A stretch of 34,623 bases of DNA, taken from NCBI GenBank assembly GCA_016873795.1, contig VGWA01000013.1, positions 1 through 34,623 of the forward strand, read 5' to 3'. This DNA comes from Ignavibacteria bacterium. Its GTDB lineage: Bacteria; Bacteroidota; Ignavibacteria; Tepidaquicellales; Tepidaquicellaceae. Every line of letters starts with the position of its first letter. The first letter of the stretch is position 1. The notes beneath the pieces were generated by a model that saw only the letters and a list, made by a program, of their open reading frames with translations, searched no databases and was not told where the DNA came from. The position numbers and the translations under genes are program-made. Below are positions 1 to 8,435 of this stretch, in pieces.

Positions 1-238
1 AATTTTCTAACTGGTTAGTATTGTTATTATACATTTTATTTTCCGGGTCACGATTTAATACAGTCAGGAAGTTAGCAAAATTATTATCACTTTGCATATA
101 ATTGAAATAATTCTTGTCACTGCTAAAATTCTTATAAAGTTTAATTCCGGAACCTATTAACAATATAACAACGAAAAAAATTATTACTTTAAGTTCATTT
201 TTTGTAAAGGCAAACTTTTGAAAAATTGACTTAAGCAT
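1..238 (-). CDS. Membrane-anchored protein, N-terminal part (ComEA-like?), cut by window edge
   Basis: The frame opens with ATG at 238 and stays open to base 1, giving 79 residues of a protein whose remainder lies outside the window. The visible part has a short basic N terminus (MLKSIFQKFAFTKNELK), one hydrophobic helix at about residues 18-34 (VIIFFVVILLIGSGIKL), then a polar Asn-rich stretch. This arrangement, one anchor followed by a linker, resembles the N terminus of helix-hairpin-helix ComEA-type DNA-binding competence proteins of this phylum, where xFxxTKNELKVI is a familiar beginning. The HhH motif itself is not in view, so the function is inferred. It is separated from the next gene upstream by 107 bases and may have its own promoter. 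No Shine-Dalgarno site is seen. Confidence 0.6.
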   Translation of the reverse strand, partial: MLKSIFQKFAFTKNELKVIIFFVVILLIGSGIKLYKNFSSDKNYFNYMQSDNNFANFLTVLNRDPENKMYNNNTNQLEN

Positions 239-345
239 ACAGAGATATTTTATTTGGATTTTTTAAGTATATTAATTTATAAATTATAAATTAAATTTAA
301 AAGTGTATAAAAGTATCCACGATAAAAACGAACAATAAACTGTTG

Positions 346-1140
346 TTAGTCTGAATTAAATGCAGGAAAAAACAATCTCTCAATTGATTTCGCTTTTCCG
401 GTCAAATTATCAATTTCAAAAACAGCTCCAGAAACATGCAAATCATCCTTAGCCACTTCATGCTTTTGCGGTGTAGCATAAACGAATCTTTTAATTGATT
501 GTTCTTTTTTCATTCCAATTACACTATCATATGCGCCTGTCATTCCAACGTCTGTTATATATGCAGTTCCACCGGGCAAAATTCTTTCGTCAGAGGTTTG
601 TATATGCGTATGTGTTCCAATAACTGCAGATGCTCTTCCATCAGCATACCAGCCGAAGGCAACTTTTTCAGAGGTTGTTTCAGCATGAAAATCCACTACA
701 ACAAGATTTGTTATTGCTTTTATTCTTTCAATAACAGAATCAAAACATCTGAAGGGGCAATCGATGGTCCTCATAAATACTCGACCCTGAAGATTAACAA
801 CTGCAATTTTCAATCCTTTACTTTTTAAATCAAAAATTCCAAAGCCTTTTCCGTATGCTCCTTTAGGATAATTCAGGGGACGGAGTATTTGCTGATTTTC
901 ATTTATAAACTTGTGGGATTGAATCTTGTCCATTGTATGGTTTCCGCCAGTTAAAACATCAATTTCCAGTTTCAATAATTCCAGTGCATCCTTTTCAAGC
1001 ATACCCATTCCGTCCGTAATATTTTCCGCATTTGCAACGACAAAATCAATGTGATACCTGGATTTTATACTTGTAAGAAAAGTTTTCAGCAAGTCATAAC
1101 CCGGTATTCCTATTATATCGCCAATAAATAAAACTTTCAT
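346..1140 (-). CDS. YmdB-type metallophosphoesterase (TIGR00282 family)
   Basis: A 264-residue cytoplasmic protein, the usual length of the YmdB/TIGR00282 family of dinuclear metal phosphodiesterases; the characterised Bacillus member hydrolyses 2',3'-cyclic nucleotides and affects RNA turnover and biofilm choice. All expected metal and phosphate ligands are visible: D8 in FIGDIIG, E39 and N40 in ANAEN, N67-H68 in GGNHTMDK, H152 in VVDFHAE, and H177 and H179 in GTHTHIQTSD. It is the last gene of the packed minus-strand run and starts 3 bases after the stop of the DUF1232 gene, so it is probably co-transcribed. Enzyme class is secure; the substrate in this organism is inferred only from the family. 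Confidence 0.93.
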   Translation of the reverse strand: MKVLFIGDIIGIPGYDLLKTFLTSIKSRYHIDFVVANAENITDGMGMLEKDALELLKLEIDVLTGGNHTMDKIQSHKFINENQQILRPLNYPKGAYGKGFGIFDLKSKGLKIAVVNLQGRVFMRTIDCPFRCFDSVIERIKAITNLVVVDFHAETTSEKVAFGWYADGRASAVIGTHTHIQTSDERILPGGTAYITDVGMTGAYDSVIGMKKEQSIKRFVYATPQKHEVAKDDLHVSGAVFEIDNLTGKAKSIERLFFPAFNSD

Positions 1141-1143
1141 TTC

Positions 1144-1560
1144 TTAACTAAAATATTTTTCCACATTATAATTTTTCCACACACAATAGTTTTTCAAGTC
1201 TTCCTGCAACGATTTAAAAATTGCGGCTACTGCTATTGCATCATCAGTATATCCTAAAACCGGCATTAGGTCAGGCATTAAATCAAAGGGATTAAGAAAA
1301 TATAACACCGCAAGAACAACCAATCCCACAGACCTCCATGGAATCGTCCTATACTTCTTGTTTTTATAATCTTTAATCATTTCCAGTGACAGCTGCAATT
1401 GGTAAAAGAGTTTTGGGAACTTAATTTTATCAAGCAACTTTAATTTTTCTTTAATTCTTTTTTCTTTTTTTATAACCTCGTCAAGTTTTTCAGGAGAAAG
1501 CGGTGCCGTTTCCTTTTTCAAATAATCGTACAATTTTTTATTATTATTTATATTGTTCAT
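1144..1560 (-). CDS. DUF1232 (YkvA) domain protein
   Basis: A 138-residue protein with the YkvA/DUF1232 signature at residues 90-107 (NPFDLMPDLMPVLGYTDD), preceded by a hydrophobic helix at about 78-89 and a basic, charged N-terminal 75 residues likely to be helical. DUF1232 proteins are small proteins with one membrane-associated hairpin and no established biochemical role. It lies 28 bases after the rhomboid gene and 3 bases before the YmdB-like gene, so it belongs to the same transcript. No catalytic residues can be assigned. Confidence 0.88.
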   Translation of the reverse strand: MNNINNNKKLYDYLKKETAPLSPEKLDEVIKKEKRIKEKLKLLDKIKFPKLFYQLQLSLEMIKDYKNKKYRTIPWRSVGLVVLAVLYFLNPFDLMPDLMPVLGYTDDAIAVAAIFKSLQEDLKNYCVWKNYNVEKYFS

Positions 1561-1588
1561 TTAAGATTATGTTATAAAATTATTAAGG

Positions 1589-2593
1589 TTATCTTAACTT
1601 TTTGCTGTCACGAAACAAAATTCTTTTTTCTTCATCACTAAGGCTATCGTATCCTTTTTGACTCAATTTATCCAATATTTCATCTATTCTTTTTCTAATT
1701 TTTTCCTCCTCCGTAGCAGCATTTTTCTTCTTATCGGATTCAGACTTTTTATTCTCTATATCCGTGTATTCGGCATCTTCTGCTTCTTTATGAGGCTGAT
1801 TATACTGAACTCGTGAATTATCGGATGGATACTTCCATTTATTAATATTATTTCTATCATCATAAAAAGAATGTTTCTGTCGAGACTTCGGCCGAAAGCT
1901 TTTAAAAAACTGACTCATAACATTCTTGTTGACAAACAGGAGGTAAATCAATCCAACTACTCCTCCCCCGAGGTGAGCAATATGGGCAACTCTTGAAGAC
2001 ATTCCGGGTCCGGCATATTCCGAATAAGCATAAAAGAATTCAATAAGCATATAAAATAATACGAGGTATTTTGCCTTTACGGGAATAAGGAAATAAATAT
2101 AAATATTTCTATTAGGGAAGAGCACTCCAAAAGCAATCAATATTCCGTAGACAGCTCCCGATGCTCCAATTGTAGGACCCAATTCGTTTGTAAACAGTGG
2201 GGGAATTATCAGGTTAAATATTCCCGCTCCGACTCCGCACAACAAATAATAAAACAGAAATTTTTTAGAGCCCCAAATATTTTCTAATTCCAGTCCAAAC
2301 ATCCACAAGGCAAACATATTCAGGAACAGATGCATAAAATTTGCATGCAGAAACATATAAGAAAATAATTGCCACGGTAAAAAAAAACCAAAATCCAGTG
2401 GGTCTAAGGATATCGGGTTCAGAGCCAATAATCTATATACATAATATTCTAAGGGTACGCTTCCGAGTTTTCTATTAAAGAGAAAGAGTAGTTGTATTAA
2501 ATAAATCGCTGTGTTTGTAATAAGCAAGAATTTTATTACAGGGGGGAAAAAACTAAATCCAAAAAAGCCCGGCCTTTTGTATTGAGCGTTCAT
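1589..2593 (-). CDS. Rhomboid family intramembrane serine protease
   Basis: A 334-residue polytopic membrane protein with all rhomboid landmarks: H83 and H88 with N92 in the HANFMHLFLNMF segment, the nucleophile S145 in GASGAVYG, and the catalytic H207 in HIAHLGGGVVG. These place the Ser-His dyad within the membrane, where the family cleaves transmembrane substrates. About six hydrophobic helices span residues 20-220. The remaining 110 residues form a charged, low-complexity cytoplasmic tail ending in a predicted coiled or helical segment (EEEKIRKRIDEILDKL), a common but not universal addition in FCB rhomboids. The start ATG is 2 bases from the stop of the nucleotidyltransferase gene, indicating translational coupling. 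Substrate unknown. Confidence 0.95.
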   Translation of the reverse strand: MNAQYKRPGFFGFSFFPPVIKFLLITNTAIYLIQLLFLFNRKLGSVPLEYYVYRLLALNPISLDPLDFGFFLPWQLFSYMFLHANFMHLFLNMFALWMFGLELENIWGSKKFLFYYLLCGVGAGIFNLIIPPLFTNELGPTIGASGAVYGILIAFGVLFPNRNIYIYFLIPVKAKYLVLFYMLIEFFYAYSEYAGPGMSSRVAHIAHLGGGVVGLIYLLFVNKNVMSQFFKSFRPKSRQKHSFYDDRNNINKWKYPSDNSRVQYNQPHKEAEDAEYTDIENKKSESDKKKNAATEEEKIRKRIDEILDKLSQKGYDSLSDEEKRILFRDSKKLR

Positions 2594-2595
2594 AT

Positions 2596-3396
2596 TTAAA
2601 GTTTATTATCAAGTAAATTTACATTTCCCGTCTGTGAACGAGTTATTCCTGAAAGTGTTGAATTCAGCATTAATCCGGCATTTTCATAATCTTCAATCGT
2701 ATCAATTTCGATACAGTTATAATCTGATATATCAACAGAAAAAAATCCTGCTGTTTTATCAGCATCTATCATTTCCTGAAAAGTAACTTCATAAAATTCA
2801 TTTACATTCTTTTCCTTAACAATTTTTCTTTCCAGTATTTCAAACATAATTTTCATAGTCCGGTAATCAAATTTTTCGATTCCGATAGATTCTCCAACTG
2901 CTTTACTAATATCAACATCTTTTCCTATTTTTAAAATCCTTTTTTTCTTATCTGTTTCCACTTTAATTTGTTCTTTATCAAGTTTATCCGTATAGTTTAC
3001 GGAGATACAATCTTTATGTTCGGATTCAAGCAAAAGCTTAATTATTCTATAATCAAATAATATATCACTATCAAGGAGTAAAATGTCAGAGCTTATAAAT
3101 TTTTTAGTTAACCATAGCGAGAACGAATTGTTATTCTTTGCATAATCCTGATTACTCAACAGTTGAATCTTTGTATCCGGGAATAACTTCATGATAACAT
3201 CATTTACATAATTTTTTATCAGATTTTCTTTAAACCCAGTTACAATAACAAACTCGTCTATTCCATTCATTAAAATATTTTCAATTGTCATATGCAATAA
3301 GTTGGATTTTCCCAAGTTTAGAAGACATTTAGGAATTTCATCGGTTAACGGTCTTAGCCGTTTAGATAATCCTGCTGCCAAAATTACTGCCTGCAT
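2596..3396 (-). CDS. CTP-type nucleotidyltransferase (LicC / inositol-1-phosphate cytidylyltransferase-like)
   Basis: A GT-A fold nucleotidyltransferase. The ATG at 3396 gives the canonical beginning MQAVILAAGLSKRL; a TTG 12 bases further upstream (3408) also opens the frame but adds only four residues that the family does not have. The nucleotide loop (AAGLSKRLRPLT, residues 7-18) is followed by K23 in IPKCLL, an NNNSFSL segment near residue 90 and the metal-binding LDSD at 108-111. LicC and inositol-1-phosphate cytidylyltransferases share these features and load phosphocholine or inositol phosphate onto CMP. The gene sits 8 bases after a CDP-alcohol phosphatidyltransferase gene, so the pair probably makes and then uses a CDP-activated head group. 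The exact alcohol cannot be read from sequence. Confidence 0.85.
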   Translation of the reverse strand: MQAVILAAGLSKRLRPLTDEIPKCLLNLGKSNLLHMTIENILMNGIDEFVIVTGFKENLIKNYVNDVIMKLFPDTKIQLLSNQDYAKNNNSFSLWLTKKFISSDILLLDSDILFDYRIIKLLLESEHKDCISVNYTDKLDKEQIKVETDKKKRILKIGKDVDISKAVGESIGIEKFDYRTMKIMFEILERKIVKEKNVNEFYEVTFQEMIDADKTAGFFSVDISDYNCIEIDTIEDYENAGLMLNSTLSGITRSQTGNVNLLDNKL

Positions 3397-3404
3397 AATA
3401 TTTA

Positions 3405-4268
3405 TCAATTAACAGGGGTTAATTTTTTATTTACAAAATGCGATATAACCAATAAAATTATCATTAAAAAATTTCCAAGTCCGAGTGTTAAAAACAGATA
3501 CAATTCAATTTTATCAAGCAAAGTAAATATAATCAAAACAGTAATATGGGTTGTGGAACCAATCCAGCTCCATATCCGTATTATTATCTTGTTTGTTTTT
3601 CTATATTGTTCAGGAGAAGATTTAACAGCAGTGTTTTTAGAAAATTTCTTTTGCAAATTACAATAAAATATATAAATATCAATGAGGATTTTGTCAAAAT
3701 ATTTTCCTTTTACTTTTTTAAGATTTTGTTTTTCATTTTTAAAATCTTTTATTTCAGAATCGATATCCTGAGTTTTGTTGTACACAACAGCAAGATACAT
3801 ATTTCTATAATAATCAAAATAAAAATTTTGTAATGCTCTTGAAAGCCCTGCTGTAAAGGCAAAAATAAAAGAAATAAAAAGGTTACCGAAATAATTCTGC
3901 AAATAAAACATAATGCCAAGAAACACCGATAGTGCCATAACATAATCAATAAAACCATCTATAACTCTTCCGGTTTTTGTCCCGTTTTTTTTCAGTCTTG
4001 CCAGCTGACCATCTGCACAATCAAGTGTATTACCGGCAAAGACAAGTGCTGCTGCCAAGACAGCAAATTTATAATCGGCAAATCCATAAAAAAAGCCTGC
4101 AACAATACCCAAAAACATTGATACAACGGAAATTTGATTAGGGGTTATGTTTGTATTATAAATAATTTTGACAAAAAAAAAGGACAGGGGGCGGTAAATA
4201 ATTAAGTCAAAGATTTCTTCAACTTCAACCGATTTAAGAGATTTTTTGTATCCACCTGACAATTTCAT
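3405..4268 (-). CDS. CDP-alcohol phosphatidyltransferase family membrane enzyme
   Basis: A 287-residue integral membrane protein with the exact CDP-alcohol phosphatidyltransferase signature D-x2-DG-x2-AR-x8-G-x3-D-x3-D, here D83, D86, G87, A90, R91, G100, D104 and D108. These residues bind the CDP moiety and two metals; the family moves a phospho-alcohol between CDP and an acceptor. Six hydrophobic segments are visible: around 45-62, 65-80, 108-128, 130-150 and two near the C terminus. A basic cytoplasmic loop of about 60 residues lies between. The ATG at 4268 overlaps the polyphosphate kinase stop by 4 bases (ATGA). Coupled with the downstream cytidylyltransferase, it may transfer a CDP-activated polar head group, as described for CDP-inositol in Rhodothermus, rather than use CDP-diacylglycerol. 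Confidence 0.88.
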   Translation of the reverse strand: MKLSGGYKKSLKSVEVEEIFDLIIYRPLSFFFVKIIYNTNITPNQISVVSMFLGIVAGFFYGFADYKFAVLAAALVFAGNTLDCADGQLARLKKNGTKTGRVIDGFIDYVMALSVFLGIMFYLQNYFGNLFISFIFAFTAGLSRALQNFYFDYYRNMYLAVVYNKTQDIDSEIKDFKNEKQNLKKVKGKYFDKILIDIYIFYCNLQKKFSKNTAVKSSPEQYRKTNKIIIRIWSWIGSTTHITVLIIFTLLDKIELYLFLTLGLGNFLMIILLVISHFVNKKLTPVN

Positions 4269-6457
4269 TTTCTTTTTTTATGCTTCTTTCTATGTTCTTT
4301 TTTCATTTCCTCGAGGTGTTTCTTTTTTACCTTTGATACAAAAAACTCCTGTGCGTTAAGACTTTCCTCGGGATTATCGAGTTTGTTAAAAGGGGGAGAA
4401 GCCAAAGAAAAATCGTGAGGAAATAACAAAATCAATTCCGCTTTTCTTAAGTATTTCCCTTCGCTTGTCAGTATTCTCGTTTTTACATCATCTCTTAAAT
4501 AAGTCATTAAAATTTTAATAATATCGTTTTTTATTTGTGAGTCCTCAATTGGAAAAAGTATTTCTACTCTTCTGTCAAAATTCCTTTGCATAACATCTGC
4601 ACTGCCGGTATATAAAATCGGGTTGCCGTCATTATAAAAATAATATGCTCTGCTATGTTCAAGGAATCTTCCAACAATACTATAGACGTTGATATTCTCA
4701 CTTAATCCTTCGATCTGAGGTTTAAGTCGGCAAATCCCACGAACCAATAAATCGATTCTTAATCCCTCGTTAGAAGCCTCGTAAAGTTTACAAATTGTTT
4801 CCTCATCAACCAAGGAATTGGTTTTAATAACAATATGTCCGTTATTGTCTTTTTTATGCGATTTAATTTCATCATCAATGAGTTTAATAATTTGTTTTCT
4901 CATCGAAAAAGGTGCCACAAGTAATTTTTTGTAATTTACCTGTTTTGAATAGCCGGTAAGATAATTAAATAAATTAGTCGAGTCCTTACAGAATTCTTCG
5001 TCAGCGGTAAATAAGCCAAAATCGGTATATATACGGGCTGTAATCGGATTATAATTTCCGGTACTTAAGTGCAAATATCTTTTCATAACTTTATTTTCTT
5101 TTCGTACAACCAGAGCCATTTTGCAATGTGTCTTTAACCCGGAAATTCCATAGACAACATGTACTCCTGCGTTTTCAAGCGCTCTTGCCCACACAATATT
5201 ATTTTCCTCATCAAATCTAGCTTTAAGTTCCACAACAGCAGTAACCTGTTTTCCGTTTTCCGCTGCTTCTATTAAAGATTTGATTATAGGTGAATCCCCG
5301 CTTGTTCTGTATAGAATTAATTTAATAGCAAAAACATCGGGGTCTTCGGCTGCTTGGGCAATAAATTCACTAACCGAGCTAAAAGAGTAAAAAGGATGAT
5401 GTAAAAAAACATCTTTTTTTCTAATAGCTTTAAAAAAATCTTTTTCTTCTCTAAAAGAGGAAGAAATTCTCGGAGTAAAGGGTTCATCCTTCAATTTACG
5501 GTAATCTAATTTCATCAGGTTCATCAGGTCGCCAAGATTAAGAGGTCCGTCAAATCTGAAAACTTCGGTATCATCAAGATTCAGTTTTTGTACTAAAAAA
5601 CTAAGAAATTTTTCAGAAATATCTTTTTCTACTTCGAGTCTGACAACGATTCCTAATCTTCTTTTTTTGACTTCTTCTTCTATCAAAGTAAGCAAATCCC
5701 CGGCTTCTTCCTCCTCAAGTTCAATATCTGCATTTCTGGTTATTCTGAAAGAATAACAGCTCGATATTTTCATACCCGGAAAAAGTTTATAAGCATTCGC
5801 CTTAATAATATCTTCCAGAAAAATAAAGTTTTTTTCACTTCCGGTGTCAGAGTCAGATATTCCTTTCGTTGTCAGCGGATGTAATCTTGGAAAGTTGCTT
5901 GGGACCTGCACGGCAGAAATTTTCTCTTCCAGGTTTTCGGTTTCGGGATCCACAAGAGTCAGTGCAAGTGCAAGTGTTCTGTTAACCAGCTGAGGAAACG
6001 GATGGACATAATCAATGGCTATGGGGGTCAGGACAGGGAAAAGTTCTTCGTCGAAGTACTTATCAACAACCTTTTTGTTTTCTTCACTTAATTCTTCGTA
6101 CTTATAAAATTTTATACCAGAACCTTCCAATTTTGGAATTATTACGTAATTATAATGATCATATAATTCTTTTAACATAGTGCAAAGAGATTTGCATATT
6201 GCTTCTCTTTGTTCTTGTGCACCCATACCGTCTGATGAGAGTTCGTTTACTCGACTAACAACTTGTCTTTTCAAGCCCGAAACTCTTATCATAAAAAACT
6301 CGTCGAGATTTGTAGAAAAGATAGACAAAAATTTAACTCTTTCAAGCAGAGGTTGTGTTTCGTCAAGTGCTTCTTCTAGTACCCTGCGATTAAATTCAAG
6401 CCAGCTCAGTTCTCTGTTAAAAAAATATTCCGGATTATATTTACTCTTTTTAGTAAT
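4265..6457 (-). CDS. ppk1: Polyphosphate kinase 1, non-canonical start
   Basis: PPK1 polymerises the gamma-phosphate of ATP into polyphosphate. The two catalytic histidines are present in GLKTHCKMAL and FLEHSRAYYF (H444 and H601 if translation starts at 6457), as are HLSTGNYNP and RTSGDSPI. The protein ends in a Lys-rich tail. The start is a problem. The only TTG in frame (6328) would begin at SIFSTNLDEFF and remove the conserved N domain, yet NRELSWLEFNRR and LLERVKFL are encoded just upstream in the same frame. Between that TTG and the in-frame TAG at 6484-6482 there is no ATG, GTG or TTG. An ATT at 6457 would give a natural 730-residue protein beginning (M)TKKSKYNPEYF and is used here. It follows the DUF192 gene and overlaps the next gene by 4 bases. 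Confidence 0.85.
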   Translation of the reverse strand: MTKKSKYNPEYFFNRELSWLEFNRRVLEEALDETQPLLERVKFLSIFSTNLDEFFMIRVSGLKRQVVSRVNELSSDGMGAQEQREAICKSLCTMLKELYDHYNYVIIPKLEGSGIKFYKYEELSEENKKVVDKYFDEELFPVLTPIAIDYVHPFPQLVNRTLALALTLVDPETENLEEKISAVQVPSNFPRLHPLTTKGISDSDTGSEKNFIFLEDIIKANAYKLFPGMKISSCYSFRITRNADIELEEEEAGDLLTLIEEEVKKRRLGIVVRLEVEKDISEKFLSFLVQKLNLDDTEVFRFDGPLNLGDLMNLMKLDYRKLKDEPFTPRISSSFREEKDFFKAIRKKDVFLHHPFYSFSSVSEFIAQAAEDPDVFAIKLILYRTSGDSPIIKSLIEAAENGKQVTAVVELKARFDEENNIVWARALENAGVHVVYGISGLKTHCKMALVVRKENKVMKRYLHLSTGNYNPITARIYTDFGLFTADEEFCKDSTNLFNYLTGYSKQVNYKKLLVAPFSMRKQIIKLIDDEIKSHKKDNNGHIVIKTNSLVDEETICKLYEASNEGLRIDLLVRGICRLKPQIEGLSENINVYSIVGRFLEHSRAYYFYNDGNPILYTGSADVMQRNFDRRVEILFPIEDSQIKNDIIKILMTYLRDDVKTRILTSEGKYLRKAELILLFPHDFSLASPPFNKLDNPEESLNAQEFFVSKVKKKHLEEMKKEHRKKHKKRK

Positions 6458-6481
6458 TTTGTGTTTTTTATATAAATTAAA

Positions 6482-7087
6482 CTATTTATTATCTGATCTT
6501 AAAAATCTAATTTTATCGCCGGGTTTAACGCTGAACTTATCCGTAAACCCTGAGACAACTTCAACAACATATTTTGCATCTTCTGTGGATACATAAGCTT
6601 TTTCCGAACGGGGTATTGTGTTTTTATGAATATTTAAAATTATGTTCTTTTCAGAAACAAAAATTATATCAAGAGATATATAGGTGTTTTTCATCCAAAA
6701 GGATTGTAATTCTGCCACGGGAAAAATAAACAGCATCCCTTTATCTTCGTCCATATGATTTCTGTACATGAGACCCAATACCCTTGAATCCGGGGAATCG
6801 GCTATTTCGATATCTATACTTTTTATAAGAGAATCTGTTTCCCCACGAATAAAATCAAGTTCTCCTTCCTTGACAAATTTCGGTTCTTTAGGGCTCCCAG
6901 ACTCTGATGTCCTTTTATTGTCGGAAGTTAACATAAAAAAAATTATTATTGCTGCGATAACAAGTACAGCAAAAAAAATATATTTCAAATATGATACTCT
7001 GCCAGAGCCCGAGTTCTTTTTTACGTTAAGTTTCTTAACTTTTCTGTTTTTAGGTTTACTATTATGATATATCGGTTTCTTTTTCAT
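6482..7087 (-). CDS. DUF192 protein with N-terminal membrane anchor
   Basis: A 201-residue protein with a very basic N terminus (many Lys up to residue 24), one membrane helix at about 34-54 and a DUF192 domain at about 95-197. Typical DUF192 features are visible: RVLGLMYR, GMLFIFP, SFWMKNTYISLDIIFV and the final PGDKIRF. DUF192 proteins are secreted or anchored beta-barrel-like domains of unknown biochemical role. The protein appears complete, since the family ends shortly after the GDK motif. The TAG stop is in the same frame as the following polyphosphate kinase. A copy of the 12-base repeat ends 2 bases before the ATG (7089-7100). Confidence 0.88.
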   Translation of the reverse strand: MKKKPIYHNSKPKNRKVKKLNVKKNSGSGRVSYLKYIFFAVLVIAAIIIFFMLTSDNKRTSESGSPKEPKFVKEGELDFIRGETDSLIKSIDIEIADSPDSRVLGLMYRNHMDEDKGMLFIFPVAELQSFWMKNTYISLDIIFVSEKNIILNIHKNTIPRSEKAYVSTEDAKYVVEVVSGFTDKFSVKPGDKIRFLRSDNK

Positions 7088-7088
7088 A

Positions 7089-7100
7089 ACTAAAGTCAGG
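7089..7100 (-). repeat. CCTGACTTTAGT element, exact copy abutting a start codon
   Basis: Exact match to the 12-base element on the minus strand, ending one base before the ATG of the DUF192 gene. It would lie in the ribosome-binding region of that mRNA. It contains no Shine-Dalgarno sequence. Confidence 0.8.
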
Positions 7101-7184
7101 TATAAATGAATACTGATAAAATGAGCTGCATACGGAAAATAATTTACTACTATCCTAGGCTTCAGTAGCGTTTGATATAACCTT

Positions 7185-7225
7185 ACTAAAGTCGGGTTTA
7201 AGTTTAATTCTTTACTAAAGTCAGG
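7185..7225 (-). repeat. Two CCTGACTTTAGT elements in direct orientation
   Basis: One copy with a single mismatch (CCCGACTTTAGT on the minus strand, 7185-7196) lies just beyond the stop of the aminotransferase gene. One exact copy (7214-7225) lies inside the gene and encodes its last residues, LTLV. Both are flanked by TTA on the plus strand, so the shared unit is a little longer than 12 bases. Confidence 0.8.
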
Positions 7226-8298
7226 TCTCTCAAGTATTGTTTAATTAATTTCATCAAGTAGGCATTTTGTTCCCGTGTACCAATTGTAATTCTCGCTTCT
7301 GTTCGAAATGCTTCTTCATCAAGAAATTTAATAAGCATATTTCTTTCTTTCAAATATTTATTCAATCCTTTTCTAATATCTTTGGGTATATCAACCAGAA
7401 TAAAGTTAGCATAAGATTTATAGGGTTTAAAACCTTCAAGTTTGTTAAACTCAGAATAAAACATTTTCTTATCTTCCTGCATTTGTCCTGTAACTTTTTC
7501 ATAATACTCAGTATCGTTCAGAGCAATCTCTGCTAATTTTTCCGACAGTCTATTATATCCGAGATACCGAACAGTATATTTCAACAGTTCTTCCAAATTA
7601 GCTCCTGCAAAGGCAAAACCAATTCGACATCCGGCAAGGGCATAATATTTTGAAAAAGTACGACAAATTAAAAGATTAGGAAACTCATCAATATAGGGTT
7701 TTACATAATCGTTTTCAGTCGAACCAAATCCCCAGTATGCCTCGTCAATCATCACGAGAGCTCCTCTGCAGGCATCCAAAAAGTGTTTTAAATCTTCTTT
7801 GGGTATTCTATTACCGGTAGGATTATTGGGTGACGCTATCAGTACAATTCGAGGACGCTCCCTCTCGTAAATTTCAATCATTTTCTCCACATTATACATA
7901 TAAGAACATAGTCCGTTTTTTTTCACTATTTCCATCGGGTATTCAACATTAAATCCTCCGACTTCATATGCAACCTTTTTATAATACCACCAAGCTTCTT
8001 TAGGAATCAGTATTTTTTCTTTTCGTTCAAGATAATAGTGAATCACTTGTTTAAGTAAATCCTCGCTACCGTAGGATAAAATAATTTGCCTTTCCGGAAT
8101 ATTAAAATCCTTTGAAAGCCTCTCGGAAAGCACAGACTTTACACCACGTGAAAAATCTCTGGAATACCAGGCAAGCTCATCAAGTGTAACATTCTTTAAA
8201 AAATCATAACATTTAGGAGAAGGTCCATACTGAGACTCATTTCTGTCCAGATATTGTAATTCTTTATATTTTAACCTGACTTTAGTTTCGTTTGGCAT
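7204..8298 (-). CDS. HisC-like PLP-dependent aminotransferase (class I/II)
   Basis: A 364-residue fold-type I aminotransferase, closest in appearance to histidinol-phosphate aminotransferases. The N-terminal LDRNESQYGPSP matches the L-x-x-NE-x-P-x-G-P-S-P pattern. Other landmarks are ASPNNPTGN (residues 155-163), IDEAYW (184-189) and the PLP lysine K217 in RTFSKYYALAGCRIG with R225. No other histidine gene is nearby, so the amino donor and acceptor are undecided. The first residues (NETKVRLKYK) and the last (LTLVKN) are encoded by copies of the 12-base element in opposite orientations and look added to a normal enzyme core. A further copy sits 5 bases upstream of the ATG. Confidence 0.9.
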   Translation of the reverse strand: MPNETKVRLKYKELQYLDRNESQYGPSPKCYDFLKNVTLDELAWYSRDFSRGVKSVLSERLSKDFNIPERQIILSYGSEDLLKQVIHYYLERKEKILIPKEAWWYYKKVAYEVGGFNVEYPMEIVKKNGLCSYMYNVEKMIEIYERERPRIVLIASPNNPTGNRIPKEDLKHFLDACRGALVMIDEAYWGFGSTENDYVKPYIDEFPNLLICRTFSKYYALAGCRIGFAFAGANLEELLKYTVRYLGYNRLSEKLAEIALNDTEYYEKVTGQMQEDKKMFYSEFNKLEGFKPYKSYANFILVDIPKDIRKGLNKYLKERNMLIKFLDEEAFRTEARITIGTREQNAYLMKLIKQYLRDLTLVKN

Positions 8299-8315
8299 AT
8301 AAACCTGACTTTAGT
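8275..8315 (+). repeat. Two exact CCTGACTTTAGT elements flanking a start codon
   Basis: Exact copies at 8275-8286 and 8304-8315, 17 bases apart and in direct orientation. The first lies inside the aminotransferase gene and encodes TKVR near its N terminus. The second lies 5 bases upstream of its ATG, so the start codon is bracketed by the element. Confidence 0.82.
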
Positions 8316-8435
8316 TTAGTAATTAGTGTTTGAAAATTATTTACTTATATATATAGCTGTTATTAATTTACAAATAATTGTTTATATATAAATTTTAATT
8401 TAATATCAAAACAGACAATTTAAAAGTCAAAAACT

